Assembly: GCF_016908375.1 (NCBI RefSeq)
Contig: NZ_JAFBDS010000012.1
Location: 18,814 to 82,813 of the forward strand
Length of the DNA stretch: 64,000 nucleotides
Reading direction: 5' to 3'
Source of the DNA: Amphibacillus cookii
Lineage (GTDB): Bacteria; Bacillota; Bacilli; Bacillales; Amphibacillaceae
The position numbers were made by a program, and so were the translations under genes. The notes beneath the pieces were generated by a model, which worked only from the letters and a program-made list of their open reading frames with translations, made no database searches and was not told the origin of the DNA. Shown here one piece after another: positions 26,291-35,959 of the stretch; position 1 is the stretch's first letter, and each line of letters begins with the position of its first letter.

Positions 26291-27103
26291 TTGCATGTAC
26301 CTTTAAGATTTGAACAAGCTGATAATGCTTTTTGGCAAGATCCTTATATTTCTAAACAATTATTAGAAGCTCATTTAAGTTCTAATACTGAAGGCGCTAG
26401 TAGGAATTTTGCGTTTATTGATAAATCCATTGATTTCATTCAACAAATTGCTCCCCCAAAAGCTTATCAAAAGGTATTAGATTTAGGTTGTGGTCCGGGC
26501 CTTTATAGTGAGCGATTAGCCCAAAATGGTTATAAGGTAACAGGAATTGATTTCTCTGAAAACTCGATTCGTTATGCTAAAGAACAAGCAAAAAAACTAG
26601 CTTTTGATATTGAATATCGCTATGAGAATTATTTGCAATTAAATATTTCAAACATCTATGACTTAGCCCTATTAATATATTGTGATTATGGTGCTCTTGC
26701 GCCTGAAGATCGAAGTAAATTACTTTTAAACATTTGGAACAGTTTAAAGAATGGTGGACAGTTGTTATTAGATGTTTTCTCTCAGAAAAAATTTGATCAG
26801 TTCAAGGAGGAACAATATTGGAGTTTTAATGAAAATGGTGGTTTTTGGTCAAAGCATCCTTATGTAGCGATCGGTAGAAATCTTAAATATTCTGATCGAT
26901 TAACATTAGAGCAAACAACAGTGGTTACCGATGATAAAATAGAAACCTACAACATTTGGCATCAATTTTTCACAAAGGAATTATTGATCGAAGAGGTAAC
27001 TGCTGTAGGGTTTACTATAAAAGAAATTTACGATGATGTTTCTGGAAAAAACTATACCGAAGGCAATCAAACGATTGCTTTATTGATAGAAAAAAACGAA
27101 TAA
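26291..27103 (+). CDS. Class I SAM-dependent methyltransferase
   Basis: 270 residues from the TTG at 26291. Motif I LDLGCGPGLYSERLA is followed by the acidic strand end VTGIDFSENSI, then LALLIYCDYGAL as motif IV-like and LKNGGQLLLDVFS. It is probably a small-molecule methyltransferase. The start is uncertain: a perfect AGGAGG at 26257-26262 is 28 nt upstream of this TTG but 7 nt before an in-frame ATC at 26270. Starting at that ATC would add seven residues (NNLLKQ after the initiator). Either ATC initiates or an original ATG was mutated. Confidence 0.8.
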   Translation: MHVPLRFEQADNAFWQDPYISKQLLEAHLSSNTEGASRNFAFIDKSIDFIQQIAPPKAYQKVLDLGCGPGLYSERLAQNGYKVTGIDFSENSIRYAKEQAKKLAFDIEYRYENYLQLNISNIYDLALLIYCDYGALAPEDRSKLLLNIWNSLKNGGQLLLDVFSQKKFDQFKEEQYWSFNENGGFWSKHPYVAIGRNLKYSDRLTLEQTTVVTDDKIETYNIWHQFFTKELLIEEVTAVGFTIKEIYDDVSGKNYTEGNQTIALLIEKNE

Positions 27104-27118
27104 ATTGAACCATTAATT

Positions 27119-27150
27119 AGGAGGCTAGCCATTAATGGACTAGCCGTCCT
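27119..27150 (+). terminator. Terminator of the methyltransferase gene
   Basis: AGGAGGCTAG (27119-27128) with CTAGCCGTCCT (27140-27150), a stem with one G-U or bulge, then TTCAC. It is directly behind the stop codon. Confidence 0.55.
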
Positions 27151-27279
27151 TTCACATCATCACAGCATGCAGTTCAGTAAATATAGCTTTACTTTTCTAC
27201 ATGTCACCATCTAGGGAATTCTAGTTCAATTTAGTCATTCATTTACTGTTCATGTTTAGTCCTTCGCCCTTAATCCCTC

Positions 27280-27415
27280 TCGAAAGTGGTCTTTACTACG
27301 ACGGTATGCGTACCAATATCAGCGTTTTGCTTCCATTTCTCTTTCATTTCTTCTAGCCATCAATAATCAACCCCATGCTTATTTTGCATAGAAGTATCGA
27401 TCTTACCTCGTCTAA
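27280..27415 (-). pseudogene. Possible decayed coding remnant of unknown family
   Basis: One minus-strand frame reads KIDTSMQNKHGVDY, a stop, then WLEEMKEKWKQNADIGTHTV and VVKTTFERD before another stop. The amino-acid texture is protein-like for about 45 codons, but there is no intact ORF. It could be chance. The rest of the 27151-27427 gap shows nothing. Confidence 0.2.
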
Positions 27416-27427
27416 AGTAAAATCTAG

Positions 27428-30010
27428 TTAAATGTTCTCTTGTTTTAAACCATCTATGATATTTTCCTTCTTAATTTTACCACTAGAATATAACATGGCA
27501 GCACTGACAATAATAAAGATCATTACGATTACAAACAGAATGCCCATCCATGGTAGCATAAAGCTGTATTCAAAGGTTTCTTGCATGGACCAGTAAATCA
27601 AGAACATCACACCAACACTGATTGGTAATCCATAAAGAAGAGCCTTTATTCCATAAAAAATACTTTCATAATTAATCATTTTGTTAAAGCCTTTTGGTGT
27701 CATACCAACGGACCTTAGCATCGCAAATTCACGTTTACGCAATGAAATACTCGTCGAAATCGTATTAAAAATATTCGCAACCGATATTAACGAAATCAAG
27801 GTGATGAAACCATAGATGAAGACGGATAACAATAAAATCAACTGTTGGTCTGCTTGTCTTCTTTGGTAAACATTGTAAACATGCACAGATGAATCTTTCA
27901 CATCATCTATTGCCTCTTGCGTTGCCATTGGATCTGAACTGTTCATGTATAGGTAGTGATTACCATCCGTTTTTACGTCTTCCGTGATTAAATCATCAAT
28001 CATTTTATCAGAAATAATCGCAATTAAATTACCTTGATACGGCAAATTTACGCCCATTGGAACGTGATCCGTTAATGCACCAATTTCTATTTCACCTAAA
28101 AACTGCTCTTCCTCTCTTTCATGATTATCGGGATATAGACTAAGCCGTTCTCCTGGATCAGTATAAATAGATTTTTCTTCAATGATCTTGCCTGACTCAT
28201 TATAATGTATGCTCTTATCAATCACAATTGCTGTAGCATTCCCCTGAGCATTGGGATCAAAGTTAATCTCTTTTGCATAGGCTTGAAAACTCTCATCATC
28301 CAACGCGACTAAATTTAAACTGTAATTATATTTCCCATCTTGCAACGCATCTTGATCGCTCTCAACAGATTCTTTCAAACTCTGCGCAATGTCTGACTGA
28401 TCAATCGATGTTGAAAAGTAATATTCTTCAATCGTACTAGATTCCGTCACATGACTCAGATTAGCAAACACGTCTACTTCTGATTCCAATATTTCATCAC
28501 TACTGAATATTTGAATATCATAATTAAAATTAGCTTGCGTTAACTCCAATCCTTTCTCTAAACTAGAGGTGAAAAAGGTAACGGTTAAAAACAAAACAAT
28601 GCTGATTACTAAGGAGAAAACAGTGGCTTGATATCTCCGTTTATTTCTTTTTAAGTTTTTTAAACCTATTTCCGCTTCAAGTCCAAATATCTTTCGAACC
28701 AGTTTCGACGTTTTTACTGTTTTCTTAGACAGCTTGACATCTTGTGTTTGCCTGATGGCATCGATCGCAGAAATCTTAGCTGCTTTTCGCGCTGGGAGAT
28801 AGGTGGAAATAAATATGGTAACGATTGAAACACTACAAGCGACTAAAATGGAAACTGGTGTTACCACCACTTCAAGCCTCTGGGTCGTATTTAATACGTC
28901 TCCAATAAAGGTGTTAATAAAATGGAAAGTAATCGCCATCCCAACAAGACCAGCCGCAACTCCAGCAGGAATACTCATTGCGCCAATAACTGCCCCTTCA
29001 AAAAAGACCGAGTTTCGCTTCTGTTTTTTCGTCGCCCCTACACTCGAAAGCATTCCTAAATGTCGCGAACGTTCCGAAACACTAATAGCAAACGCAGTAT
29101 ATATGAGCGAAACAGCACCAACAATAATCACAGCCATAATAATGCCCACTAACGAGTACATAGTTGCTTGTAAACCATCATTACCAGTCACACCATAATA
29201 TCGGAGTAATTCACTGTTATATCTGATATTTTCGTGTTCAATATTATGTTGGTCAGCAAAATTTTTGGCATGTTGATAAAGCGAACGATTGATCTTATTA
29301 AGTACAACCGAAGCATTAACCGTATCTGTTGGCGTCAATAGTTCCTCATCAAGATAGCTAATGACTGTATAACCGGGTGACCAGTATGGTTCCCATTCTG
29401 GTCGAGCAATCGTACCCACAATCTCGTATGTTTCTGTCTTTGTATTATCCAACTGCTCACTTACCTCATTATCTTCATTCCGTTTAAGTGAATCATCCTG
29501 TAACAATTCACGATCCTCTAGATCATAAGATCGTTTACCCACATCGATGGTTAATTGATCACCAATTTGATAAGTTACGTTAGCATTATCTGCAATAGCA
29601 TCCGAGATAACAACCTCTTTTTCAGTTCTAGGTAGACGACCACTCGTTAATGCAATTGGAAATCGCTCCATGCCTTCTGTACTATATTCCTTAATAAACA
29701 GATAAGGCTTTTCGGGATTTTCTGAGTTCTCTAGCACCGCATAGCCACGATCATTGGAAATGATTAGATCTTTTGTTACATCATCCTTTTCAATTAGACT
29801 TAATTGTGCGGGATTGATATTGTGGTATTCAACATGCCATTCTCCATCCTTTGCGATGGTTTCCCTTTTCATCAAATCCAAAAATGAAACACCAATGGTC
29901 GCCACTGCCGTCAGCATCGCCACAGAAATAATTACACCGATAATGGTAACGAGCGTTCTTCGTTTATTCTCCTTTAAATGCCTGATCGTCAGTTTATTAA
30001 TGATATTCAC
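27428..30010 (-). CDS. Large FtsX-type ABC transporter permease
   Basis: 860 residues with two FtsX units. The first membrane helix is at about 20-40, followed by an extracytoplasmic domain of about 240 residues, three helices (about 280-405), another helix (about 455-478), a second acidic external domain and three final helices. The cytoplasmic motifs GMLSSVGATKKQK and AMLRSVGMTPKGF are duplicated FtsX coupling regions. The start is GTG, overlapping the ATPase stop by 4 nt. Such exporters next to a two-component system typically respond to cell-wall antibiotics or peptides. The substrate is unproven. Confidence 0.85.
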   Translation of the reverse strand: MNIINKLTIRHLKENKRRTLVTIIGVIISVAMLTAVATIGVSFLDLMKRETIAKDGEWHVEYHNINPAQLSLIEKDDVTKDLIISNDRGYAVLENSENPEKPYLFIKEYSTEGMERFPIALTSGRLPRTEKEVVISDAIADNANVTYQIGDQLTIDVGKRSYDLEDRELLQDDSLKRNEDNEVSEQLDNTKTETYEIVGTIARPEWEPYWSPGYTVISYLDEELLTPTDTVNASVVLNKINRSLYQHAKNFADQHNIEHENIRYNSELLRYYGVTGNDGLQATMYSLVGIIMAVIIVGAVSLIYTAFAISVSERSRHLGMLSSVGATKKQKRNSVFFEGAVIGAMSIPAGVAAGLVGMAITFHFINTFIGDVLNTTQRLEVVVTPVSILVACSVSIVTIFISTYLPARKAAKISAIDAIRQTQDVKLSKKTVKTSKLVRKIFGLEAEIGLKNLKRNKRRYQATVFSLVISIVLFLTVTFFTSSLEKGLELTQANFNYDIQIFSSDEILESEVDVFANLSHVTESSTIEEYYFSTSIDQSDIAQSLKESVESDQDALQDGKYNYSLNLVALDDESFQAYAKEINFDPNAQGNATAIVIDKSIHYNESGKIIEEKSIYTDPGERLSLYPDNHEREEEQFLGEIEIGALTDHVPMGVNLPYQGNLIAIISDKMIDDLITEDVKTDGNHYLYMNSSDPMATQEAIDDVKDSSVHVYNVYQRRQADQQLILLLSVFIYGFITLISLISVANIFNTISTSISLRKREFAMLRSVGMTPKGFNKMINYESIFYGIKALLYGLPISVGVMFLIYWSMQETFEYSFMLPWMGILFVIVMIFIIVSAAMLYSSGKIKKENIIDGLKQENI

Positions 30011-30690
30011 GACCGAATCACCTCATCTTTAGCGATCCTTCCATCTTCTATTGAAATCACCCGATCAGCTTGAGCAGCTATGCGCTCATCATGACTAATC
30101 ACAATCAGCGTTTGATTGTATGTTTTATTAAATAGCTTTAATAACTCCATAATTTCACTGCTGTTCTTACTATCTAAGTTACCTGTCGGCTCATCAGCTA
30201 GCATCAGTGCGGGATTACTAATTAATGCTCTTCCAATCGACACCCGCTGTTGTTGTCCGCCAGAGAGTTGATTCGGCAAATGGGCTAAGCGATTCTCTAA
30301 CCCCAAACGCGTGACAATTGAATCCAATTGTTTTCTTTCAACTTTATGTTGATCTAATAACATGGGTAGCGTAATATTTTCTTCAACAGATAAAATAGGG
30401 ATAAGATTGTAAAATTGATAAATTAGCCCAATCTGACGTCGTCTGAAAATCGCTAATTTCGTCTCATTCAACTGATAAATATCAGTATGATCAACAAGAA
30501 CACTACCACTTGTTGGTCGATCAACACCACCTAACAAGTGTAATAAGGTTGATTTTCCAGATCCAGACGGACCAATGATTACGATAAATTCACCTTTCTC
30601 AACTGAAAATGAAACATCATCCAGTGCTTTAACTGCCATTTCCCCTTTACCATAAACTTTAGATAGATTTTTTATTTCTAAAATACTCAT
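30007..30690 (-). CDS. ABC transporter ATP-binding protein, MacB/BceA group
   Basis: 227 residues: Walker [10 protein letters not shown]-loop [15 protein letters not shown], signature LSGGQQQR, Walker [13 protein letters not shown] and H-loop ISHD. It is the partner of the 860-residue permease. ATG is preceded by GGAGG. A promoter region of about 100 nt separates it from a bidirectional terminator, so it probably has its own promoter controlled by the neighbouring response regulator. Confidence 0.88.
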   Translation of the reverse strand: MSILEIKNLSKVYGKGEMAVKALDDVSFSVEKGEFIVIIGPSGSGKSTLLHLLGGVDRPTSGSVLVDHTDIYQLNETKLAIFRRRQIGLIYQFYNLIPILSVEENITLPMLLDQHKVERKQLDSIVTRLGLENRLAHLPNQLSGGQQQRVSIGRALISNPALMLADEPTGNLDSKNSSEIMELLKLFNKTYNQTLIVISHDERIAAQADRVISIEDGRIAKDEVIRS

Positions 30691-30807
30691 TAAGTTACCT
30701 CCATAAATTGTTATTACCGCTATTATATCTATCTAAAGTGACGATAAGGTGACTGAACAAGTGACATTTTAGTCACTTTATAAAAAAAAAGAGTTCTCAA
30801 ATGCAGT

Positions 30808-30852
30808 AGCAGACAAAAACGCTTGGATCATGTCCAAGCGTTTTTGTCTGCT
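30808..30852 (-). terminator. Strong bidirectional terminator
   Basis: A 20-bp perfect stem, with arms at 30808-30827 and 30833-30852 around a 5-nt loop, contains AAAAACGCTTGGA and its complement. The embedded A and T tracts make it work in both directions. It separates the two-component genes from the ABC genes. Confidence 0.85.
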
Positions 30853-30894
30853 CTTTGTCTGAAATCCCTGCCTGCATGTCATCATTTCTCCCGA

Positions 30895-31190
30895 TCATTC
30901 CATTTGGGTTATGTATTCCGAGCTTCTCATAATATAGATATCATCATGTTCTTTTAATATGCGCTATACTAATTCCTTACCAATGCCTCTATTTTTTACG
31001 CTGACAATACTTCAAGGAACGGCAGATAAAACGCCAACGCTGATTGCTATTATAAATCCAACGACTTGATTCGTTTGATTATCTCATGCAATGGCCACTT
31101 TGCTGCTGTTTTTCAACAGTTTTAAATGTGTTTGTGGATTTGGATGATTAGGAAAATGATCGATCAAAAGTAAAGTAACAAAGCATGACC
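30895..31190 (-). pseudogene. Decayed GNAT acetyltransferase gene
   Basis: A single minus-strand frame reads DHFPNHPNPQTHLKLLKNSS, KVAIA, stop, DNQTNQVVGFIIAISVGVLS, then after another stop NRGIGKELV, stop, RILKEHDDIYIM. This is the GNAT core (QVVGFI strand, GIGKELV acetyl-CoA loop) interrupted by three stops. A candidate start is near 31186. It is an inactivated gene stranded between two functional units. Confidence 0.6.
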
Positions 31191-31265
31191 TCCATATATT
31201 TCTTGGGATATCACAATAGATATTCGACTTAACATCCCAAAATCCTTTGTGTCGAATGCATATCC

Positions 31266-32270
31266 CTATATGACTTGCTTATAAAATTTAATTTGAAATT
31301 GCGCGCCTTGCCCTGGTTGACTGATCACTTCGATCGCCCCACCTTGACTTTTAATAATACTGTACGCCATGGCTAAACCAATACCCACACTGTCCTCATT
31401 TGCATTTTTTCCTTTATAAAACCGTTTGAAAATATAAGGGATATCTTCTTTTGGAATACCATGACCATCATCTTCAATCGTTATCTCCGTGGATAATGCG
31501 TTTTCCGAAAAGTTGATTTTGATCGTCCCCTTATTCTTACTGTGTTCAACACCATTTTTTAAGATGTTTAGGATTGCTTCCGCTGTCCAATTCAAGTCCC
31601 CGAAAAAAGATACCGTCTCATCATCGCCTACCACGAGCGTTAGTTGTTTTATATCAATTGGAATCAAAACTGGGCCGACAGCTTTTCGAATTAAATCAAG
31701 TACCTTTACCTGCTCTTTTTTAAAGAGCACCGTACCAGCATCTATTTTTGAAAGTTTTAATAATGAGGACACTAACCACTCCATTCTTTCTAATTGCACA
31801 CTAATGTTACGGGTGAATTCAATCCGTTTTTCTTCATTCAACTTTGAATCTCTCAACAAATCAGCCATTACCATCATTGATGTCAGTGGTGTTTTCAGTT
31901 GGTGTGAAATATCGGAAATAGCATGGGTTAGCTTGATTTTATCCTCGCGCAAAAGTACTCCCTGCTCAGAAAGCATCGTCGTCACTTTATAAATTTCATT
32001 CTTTAAAATACTAAGTTCGCCCTCTACATTATCACGCATATCAAGACTATGATCGCCATTCGTTATTCGCCGCAAATAATCGGATAGTCTTTCAATTTCT
32101 CGATACCGCCAGCTGGTAAATAACAGACTGCAACTCATTAACAAAAGAGCAGTTATTAAAACAAAGACTGTTGCTTCAAAAGATAAAAAGACTCGAGCTA
32201 GTCCTGTGGCAACCAAACTAACTAGACTAAAAATGATTAGGTAGTGTCTGATTTCTCGATTGCGTAACAT
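31266..32270 (-). CDS. Sensor histidine kinase with minimal extracellular loop
   Basis: 334 residues. Two membrane helices (about 10-29 and 34-52) are separated by only a few residues, as in intramembrane-sensing kinases of the BceS type. A HAMP-like linker, H-box ISHQLKTPLTS (His123), N box ILNILKNGVEH, G1 EDDGHGIP and G2 SVGIGLAMAYS follow. The longer frame starts at 32300, but AGGTTGGTG lies correctly before the ATG at 32270, one base past the regulator's stop. It probably works with the adjacent ABC exporter. Confidence 0.82.
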   Translation of the reverse strand: MLRNREIRHYLIIFSLVSLVATGLARVFLSFEATVFVLITALLLMSCSLLFTSWRYREIERLSDYLRRITNGDHSLDMRDNVEGELSILKNEIYKVTTMLSEQGVLLREDKIKLTHAISDISHQLKTPLTSMMVMADLLRDSKLNEEKRIEFTRNISVQLERMEWLVSSLLKLSKIDAGTVLFKKEQVKVLDLIRKAVGPVLIPIDIKQLTLVVGDDETVSFFGDLNWTAEAILNILKNGVEHSKNKGTIKINFSENALSTEITIEDDGHGIPKEDIPYIFKRFYKGKNANEDSVGIGLAMAYSIIKSQGGAIEVISQPGQGAQFQIKFYKQVI

Positions 32271-32271
32271 A

Positions 32272-32967
32272 TTAATCACCAACCTTATAGCCCATGCCAC
32301 GAACCGTTCTAATCAATGTTGGACTTTGTGGATTCTCTTCTAACTTCTCTCGTAATCTTTTAACGTGTACCGTCAACGTATTATCATTAACAAAGTCCCC
32401 TGTCACATCCCAAATCCGCTCCAGTAGTTGGCTTCTCGTTAACACTTGTCCAATATGATTAGCAAAAATCAGTAATAATCGATATTCTAGCGCGGTCACG
32501 AAGACTTCCTCATCATTTTTATAAACTTTGCCGGCCAACGTGTTAATCCGAATATGATCAATCACAATGACTGTATTCATTTCACTCTGCGTGTTCGTTT
32601 GTGCATGGTAACGACGCAACACCGACTTAATCCGCGAAAGCAACTCCCGAACCCGAAACGGCTTCGTAATATAATCATCCGCTCCCATATCCAGACCCAT
32701 CACTACATTCACTTCATCATCAAATGCCGTCAAAAAGATCACCGGCTTCTCACTTCGCTTCTTCACCAACGCACACAAATCATAACCACTACCATCTGGC
32801 AACGACAAATCAAATAAACAGAGATCGATCTCGGCCAACTGTTGTTCAATTACTTTTTTTGCTGACGCCACATCATGACAAAGCACTGTCTGGTATTCCT
32901 CCTGTTGCAACGAATACTCCAAACCCGAAGCAATCGTTCTATCATCCTCCACTAATAAGATCTTCAC
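32272..32967 (-). CDS. OmpR-family response regulator
   Basis: 231 residues, the same length as BceR. The receiver has LVEDD, phosphoacceptor Asp53 in LFDLSLPDGSGY, and Lys in YITKPFRVREL. The winged helix has EYRLLLIFANHIGQVLTRSQ and NTLTVHVKRLREKL. GTG at 32967 directly after AGGGGTGATAGG is the start; an upstream in-frame ATG at 33042 would add 25 residues not found in the family. It is the first gene of the kinase operon. Confidence 0.85.
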   Translation of the reverse strand: MKILLVEDDRTIASGLEYSLQQEEYQTVLCHDVASAKKVIEQQLAEIDLCLFDLSLPDGSGYDLCALVKKRSEKPVIFLTAFDDEVNVVMGLDMGADDYITKPFRVRELLSRIKSVLRRYHAQTNTQSEMNTVIVIDHIRINTLAGKVYKNDEEVFVTALEYRLLLIFANHIGQVLTRSQLLERIWDVTGDFVNDNTLTVHVKRLREKLEENPQSPTLIRTVRGMGYKVGD

Positions 32968-33195
32968 CCTATCACCCCTGATTAATTCCTTAATTGTCAT
33001 TTTCTTTAATCCTATCATATGGATAGTGAGAGGATTCGCCAAAGATGAATGGCATTTTCAGCATGGTTTTGAGTCTTACCAATCAACACCATAGAACATT
33101 ATCTTTATTAATTTCATGGAAAGAAAGTTAACGAATTCACCCCACCTTAAAAAATGTCCGTCTTAAGCTATCATCTCGAATAACTTCGAGTTGGA

Positions 33196-33702
33196 TTAGC
33201 TACGATACTTTATTGCCAATCCCTTCAAGAAGTTCCTTGCGTATCGATCACCACATTCTTTATAATTTCGATGCCCTTCTTTTCGTAGAACTGCACTCAA
33301 TTCACTGTTGGATAGATCAACGCCTGCTTCTGCTAAAAGAGCGAGAATCTCTTCACTTGTTAGTGAAAGTGCGATTTTGACTTTCTTCAGCATGACATTA
33401 TTGACATTTCTCTCATTCAAATCATGTTTTTGAGGTTCTTTCTGTCTTGAATCCTGTTTTCCTCTTTTAAATGCAATAAAACCATTTAAAAATGCATTCA
33501 ACATATTGTTGTCGCAATGCTCGAGATATTCACTTTCCGAAAATTGATCCGAATCCTTATGGTCACTTTGTTGTTTCGTCAACATTTTTTGTATGTCTTC
33601 TTTTCTTATTTCATAATCACCCAATCCAAAAATCTCAACCATTTCCATATCCTTTAGATCTACCGCATACCTTAGTCTCATTAATATATCGTTATTATTC
33701 AT
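33196..33702 (-). CDS. DUF1456 (YehS-like) protein
   Basis: 168 residues with the two repeated helical units of the YehS/DUF1456 family. The first is NNDILMRLRYAVDLKD followed by FGLGDYEIRKEDI. The second is NNVMLKKVKIALSLTSEEIL followed by LSAVLRKEGHRNYKECGD and a terminal FLKGL. Function unknown; cytosolic. ATG is preceded by GGAGG. A small palindrome (CTCGAA/TTCGAG, 33176-33191) follows the stop. Confidence 0.85.
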   Translation of the reverse strand: MNNNDILMRLRYAVDLKDMEMVEIFGLGDYEIRKEDIQKMLTKQQSDHKDSDQFSESEYLEHCDNNMLNAFLNGFIAFKRGKQDSRQKEPQKHDLNERNVNNVMLKKVKIALSLTSEEILALLAEAGVDLSNSELSAVLRKEGHRNYKECGDRYARNFLKGLAIKYRS

Positions 33703-33940
33703 TGTTGTCCTCCAATATTACTGCACTTAATTATTAGTATAATGCTTTCACCTTGGTCGTGCATTAATTTTCCAAAATAGCTTTTTCTGTTATCCCATCA
33801 CTTCAAATAATCCAAGCTACGCTTTGCATTTAGATAGGGCATCAAGGTGTATTCGGTAACATCTCTTCTTATTACATTATTTAACGTCAAGTTCATCGCA
33901 TAGAAGCCGATTCATCTACTGCGAATATGTTCAGCGATTT

Positions 33941-34250
33941 AATAAAGACGGGTCTGGGACAAAAGAGTAACTAGATAAGAAAAATCCGAACATTAATGTC
34001 TCAATGTATATAGCGCTTCGGCAAAACACTTCGCTTTTACTCTCCCAAGCACAAGGGAGACATCTTGGTAAACGCAGTGTCTCCCTAGCCGTGCTGTTCC
34101 CACAGGATAAGGAAAGCCTCGTCGGTCATACATCGCACGAAGAAAATCGTTCTTTATTTTCGAGGAGTCTACGTGTTTTACCTACGCTTAGTTGAGAATG
34201 GTCGGATATTCAATTTCATTATTTAGTTATGTCACAGACTCGTCTTTATT
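33941..34250 (+). repeat. Family C MITE-like element, complete copy
   Basis: A 310-bp unit bounded by imperfect inverted ends of 21 bp (33941-33961 and 34230-34250; 19 of 21 positions agree), of the form AATAAAGACG.GTCTG.GACA. Internal landmarks are CTCCCAAGCACAAGGGAGAC, CCCACAGGATAAGG and CGAGGAGTCTACGTGTTTTA. It has no transposase. It lies 25 nt behind ribH, where its right end may also end ribH transcription. The 33703-33940 stretch before it holds only the yehS promoter region. Confidence 0.65.
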
Positions 34251-34274
34251 TTAATCTTTATTTATATGACAGCT

Positions 34275-34742
34275 TCAATTTAATGTTTTAATTAAATTGG
34301 CCATTTCAATGGCTGAAACTGCTGCTTCTGCCCCTTTATTGCCTGCTTTCGTTCCCGCTCGTTCAATCGCTTGTTCAATCGTTTCTGTTGTTAACACACC
34401 GAAAATAACGGGTAAGCCAGAAGACATAGCCACTTGTGAAACCCCTTTTGCAGCTTCATTACACACATAATCAAAATGCGGTGTAGACCCTCTAATCACT
34501 GTTCCTAATGTGATCACCGCATCATATTGACCTGATTCAGCCATTTTTTTAGCGATTAGCGGTATTTCAAAAGCTCCAGGTACCCAAGCTACGCTAATAT
34601 TTTGTTCTTGAACCCCATGACGTCGAAGCGTATCTTCCGCCCCACTTAATAATTTACTTGTAATAAATTCATTAAAACGTCCAACTACAATACCAACCTT
34701 TAAATCTGTACCGACTAAATTTCCTTCAATAAATTGTTTCAT
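34275..34742 (-). CDS. ribH: 6,7-dimethyl-8-ribityllumazine synthase
   Basis: 155 residues. It condenses 5-amino-6-ribitylaminouracil with dihydroxybutanone phosphate and forms icosahedral capsids. Motifs are [18 protein letters not shown] and [17 protein letters not shown] with the catalytic His. It is the last gene of the FMN-riboswitch-controlled operon. ATG follows AGGGGGAA. Confidence 0.95.
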   Translation of the reverse strand: MKQFIEGNLVGTDLKVGIVVGRFNEFITSKLLSGAEDTLRRHGVQEQNISVAWVPGAFEIPLIAKKMAESGQYDAVITLGTVIRGSTPHFDYVCNEAAKGVSQVAMSSGLPVIFGVLTTETIEQAIERAGTKAGNKGAEAAVSAIEMANLIKTLN

Positions 34743-34755
34743 TATAAATTTCCCC

Positions 34756-35946
34756 CTAATCTTTAAATAAATGACCTAGTTTTGATTTTTTTGTAAACAA
34801 ATAGTGTTTATTATCTTGATTGGCTTCAATTTGTATCGCTCGACGTTCAACGACTTCAATACCATAATCAGTCATACTACTCATTTTGCGTGGATTATTC
34901 GTTAATAAAATAATCTTTTCCGCACCGAGATTTCTAATGATTTGGGCACTGACTGCATAATCTCGCAAATCATCGGCAAAACCCAGTTGGTGGTTGGCTT
35001 CAACGGTATCATAGCCTTCCTCTTGAAGTTTATAAGCCTTTAATTTATTTATTAAGCCAATCCCTCTGCCTTCTTGGCGCATATAAACAAGAATCCCTTT
35101 TTCTGCGTCTTCAATCTCTAGTAAAGCTTTCTCCAATTGAGGACCGCAGTCACAACGATGTGAACCGAATACATCACCGGTCAAACATTCAGAGTGAATC
35201 CTTACGAGCGGAACATCACCTTTAGTGATCTCACCCTTTATTAATGCTAAATGTTCTTTTCCAGTGGCTGTTTCCGTAAAAGCAGCCAATTTAAATTGAC
35301 CATATTCAGTAGGCAGTTTTACTTCAACCTCTTTATCAACCAATTGATCGTAACGTTTACGATATTGTATTAAATCTTGAATCGTAATAATTGGCATCTT
35401 CTCTTGTTGCGCCAATCGCTGTAGCGACGGTAACCTTGCCATCGTCCCATCTTCCTCCATAATTTCGCAAATCACACCTGCTGGATAAGAACCGACTAAT
35501 CTCGCTAAATCGACTGCTGCTTCAGTATGACCTTGACGTGCAAGTACACCGAGCTCTTCTGCAATTAACGGAAAAACATGACCTGGTCGTTTGAAATCTG
35601 TGCCGGTTGATTTCGTATTAATTAATGCTTGAATCGTCTCAGAACGCTCATAAGCACTTATTCCAGTATGTGTACTCATATGATCCACACTAACCGTAAA
35701 CGCGGTGCCGTGTGCGTCAGTATTACTTGCAACCATCTGTGCTAAGCCCAACCGATCGGCTGTTTGTTTAGTGATTGGGGTGCAAATCAACCCTTTTCCT
35801 TTTGTTGCCATATAATTAATCGCTTCAGGGGTTGCATGCTCTGCCAACATGACAAAGTCACCTTCATTTTCACGATCTTCATCATCTACTACAATGACGA
35901 TCTCACCATTTTTCAACGCGGTCAGCGCCTCTTCAATTGTATGCAT
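34756..35946 (-). CDS. ribBA: Bifunctional DHBP synthase / GTP cyclohydrolase II
   Basis: 396 residues. The N-terminal half makes 3,4-dihydroxy-2-butanone 4-phosphate ([20 protein letters not shown]). The C-terminal half opens GTP ([20 protein letters not shown] with the three zinc cysteines, then [10 protein letters not shown]). It supplies both precursors of riboflavin. AAGGAGG is upstream. The fusion is the usual Bacillus arrangement. Confidence 0.95.
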   Translation of the reverse strand: MHTIEEALTALKNGEIVIVVDDEDRENEGDFVMLAEHATPEAINYMATKGKGLICTPITKQTADRLGLAQMVASNTDAHGTAFTVSVDHMSTHTGISAYERSETIQALINTKSTGTDFKRPGHVFPLIAEELGVLARQGHTEAAVDLARLVGSYPAGVICEIMEEDGTMARLPSLQRLAQQEKMPIITIQDLIQYRKRYDQLVDKEVEVKLPTEYGQFKLAAFTETATGKEHLALIKGEITKGDVPLVRIHSECLTGDVFGSHRCDCGPQLEKALLEIEDAEKGILVYMRQEGRGIGLINKLKAYKLQEEGYDTVEANHQLGFADDLRDYAVSAQIIRNLGAEKIILLTNNPRKMSSMTDYGIEVVERRAIQIEANQDNKHYLFTKKSKLGHLFKD

Positions 35947-35959
35947 TTATCATCCCTCC

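Noticed and set aside
34004..34195. 63-codon plus-strand ORF
   Set aside because: It lies wholly within the family C element, has no ribosome site and no protein-like pattern.
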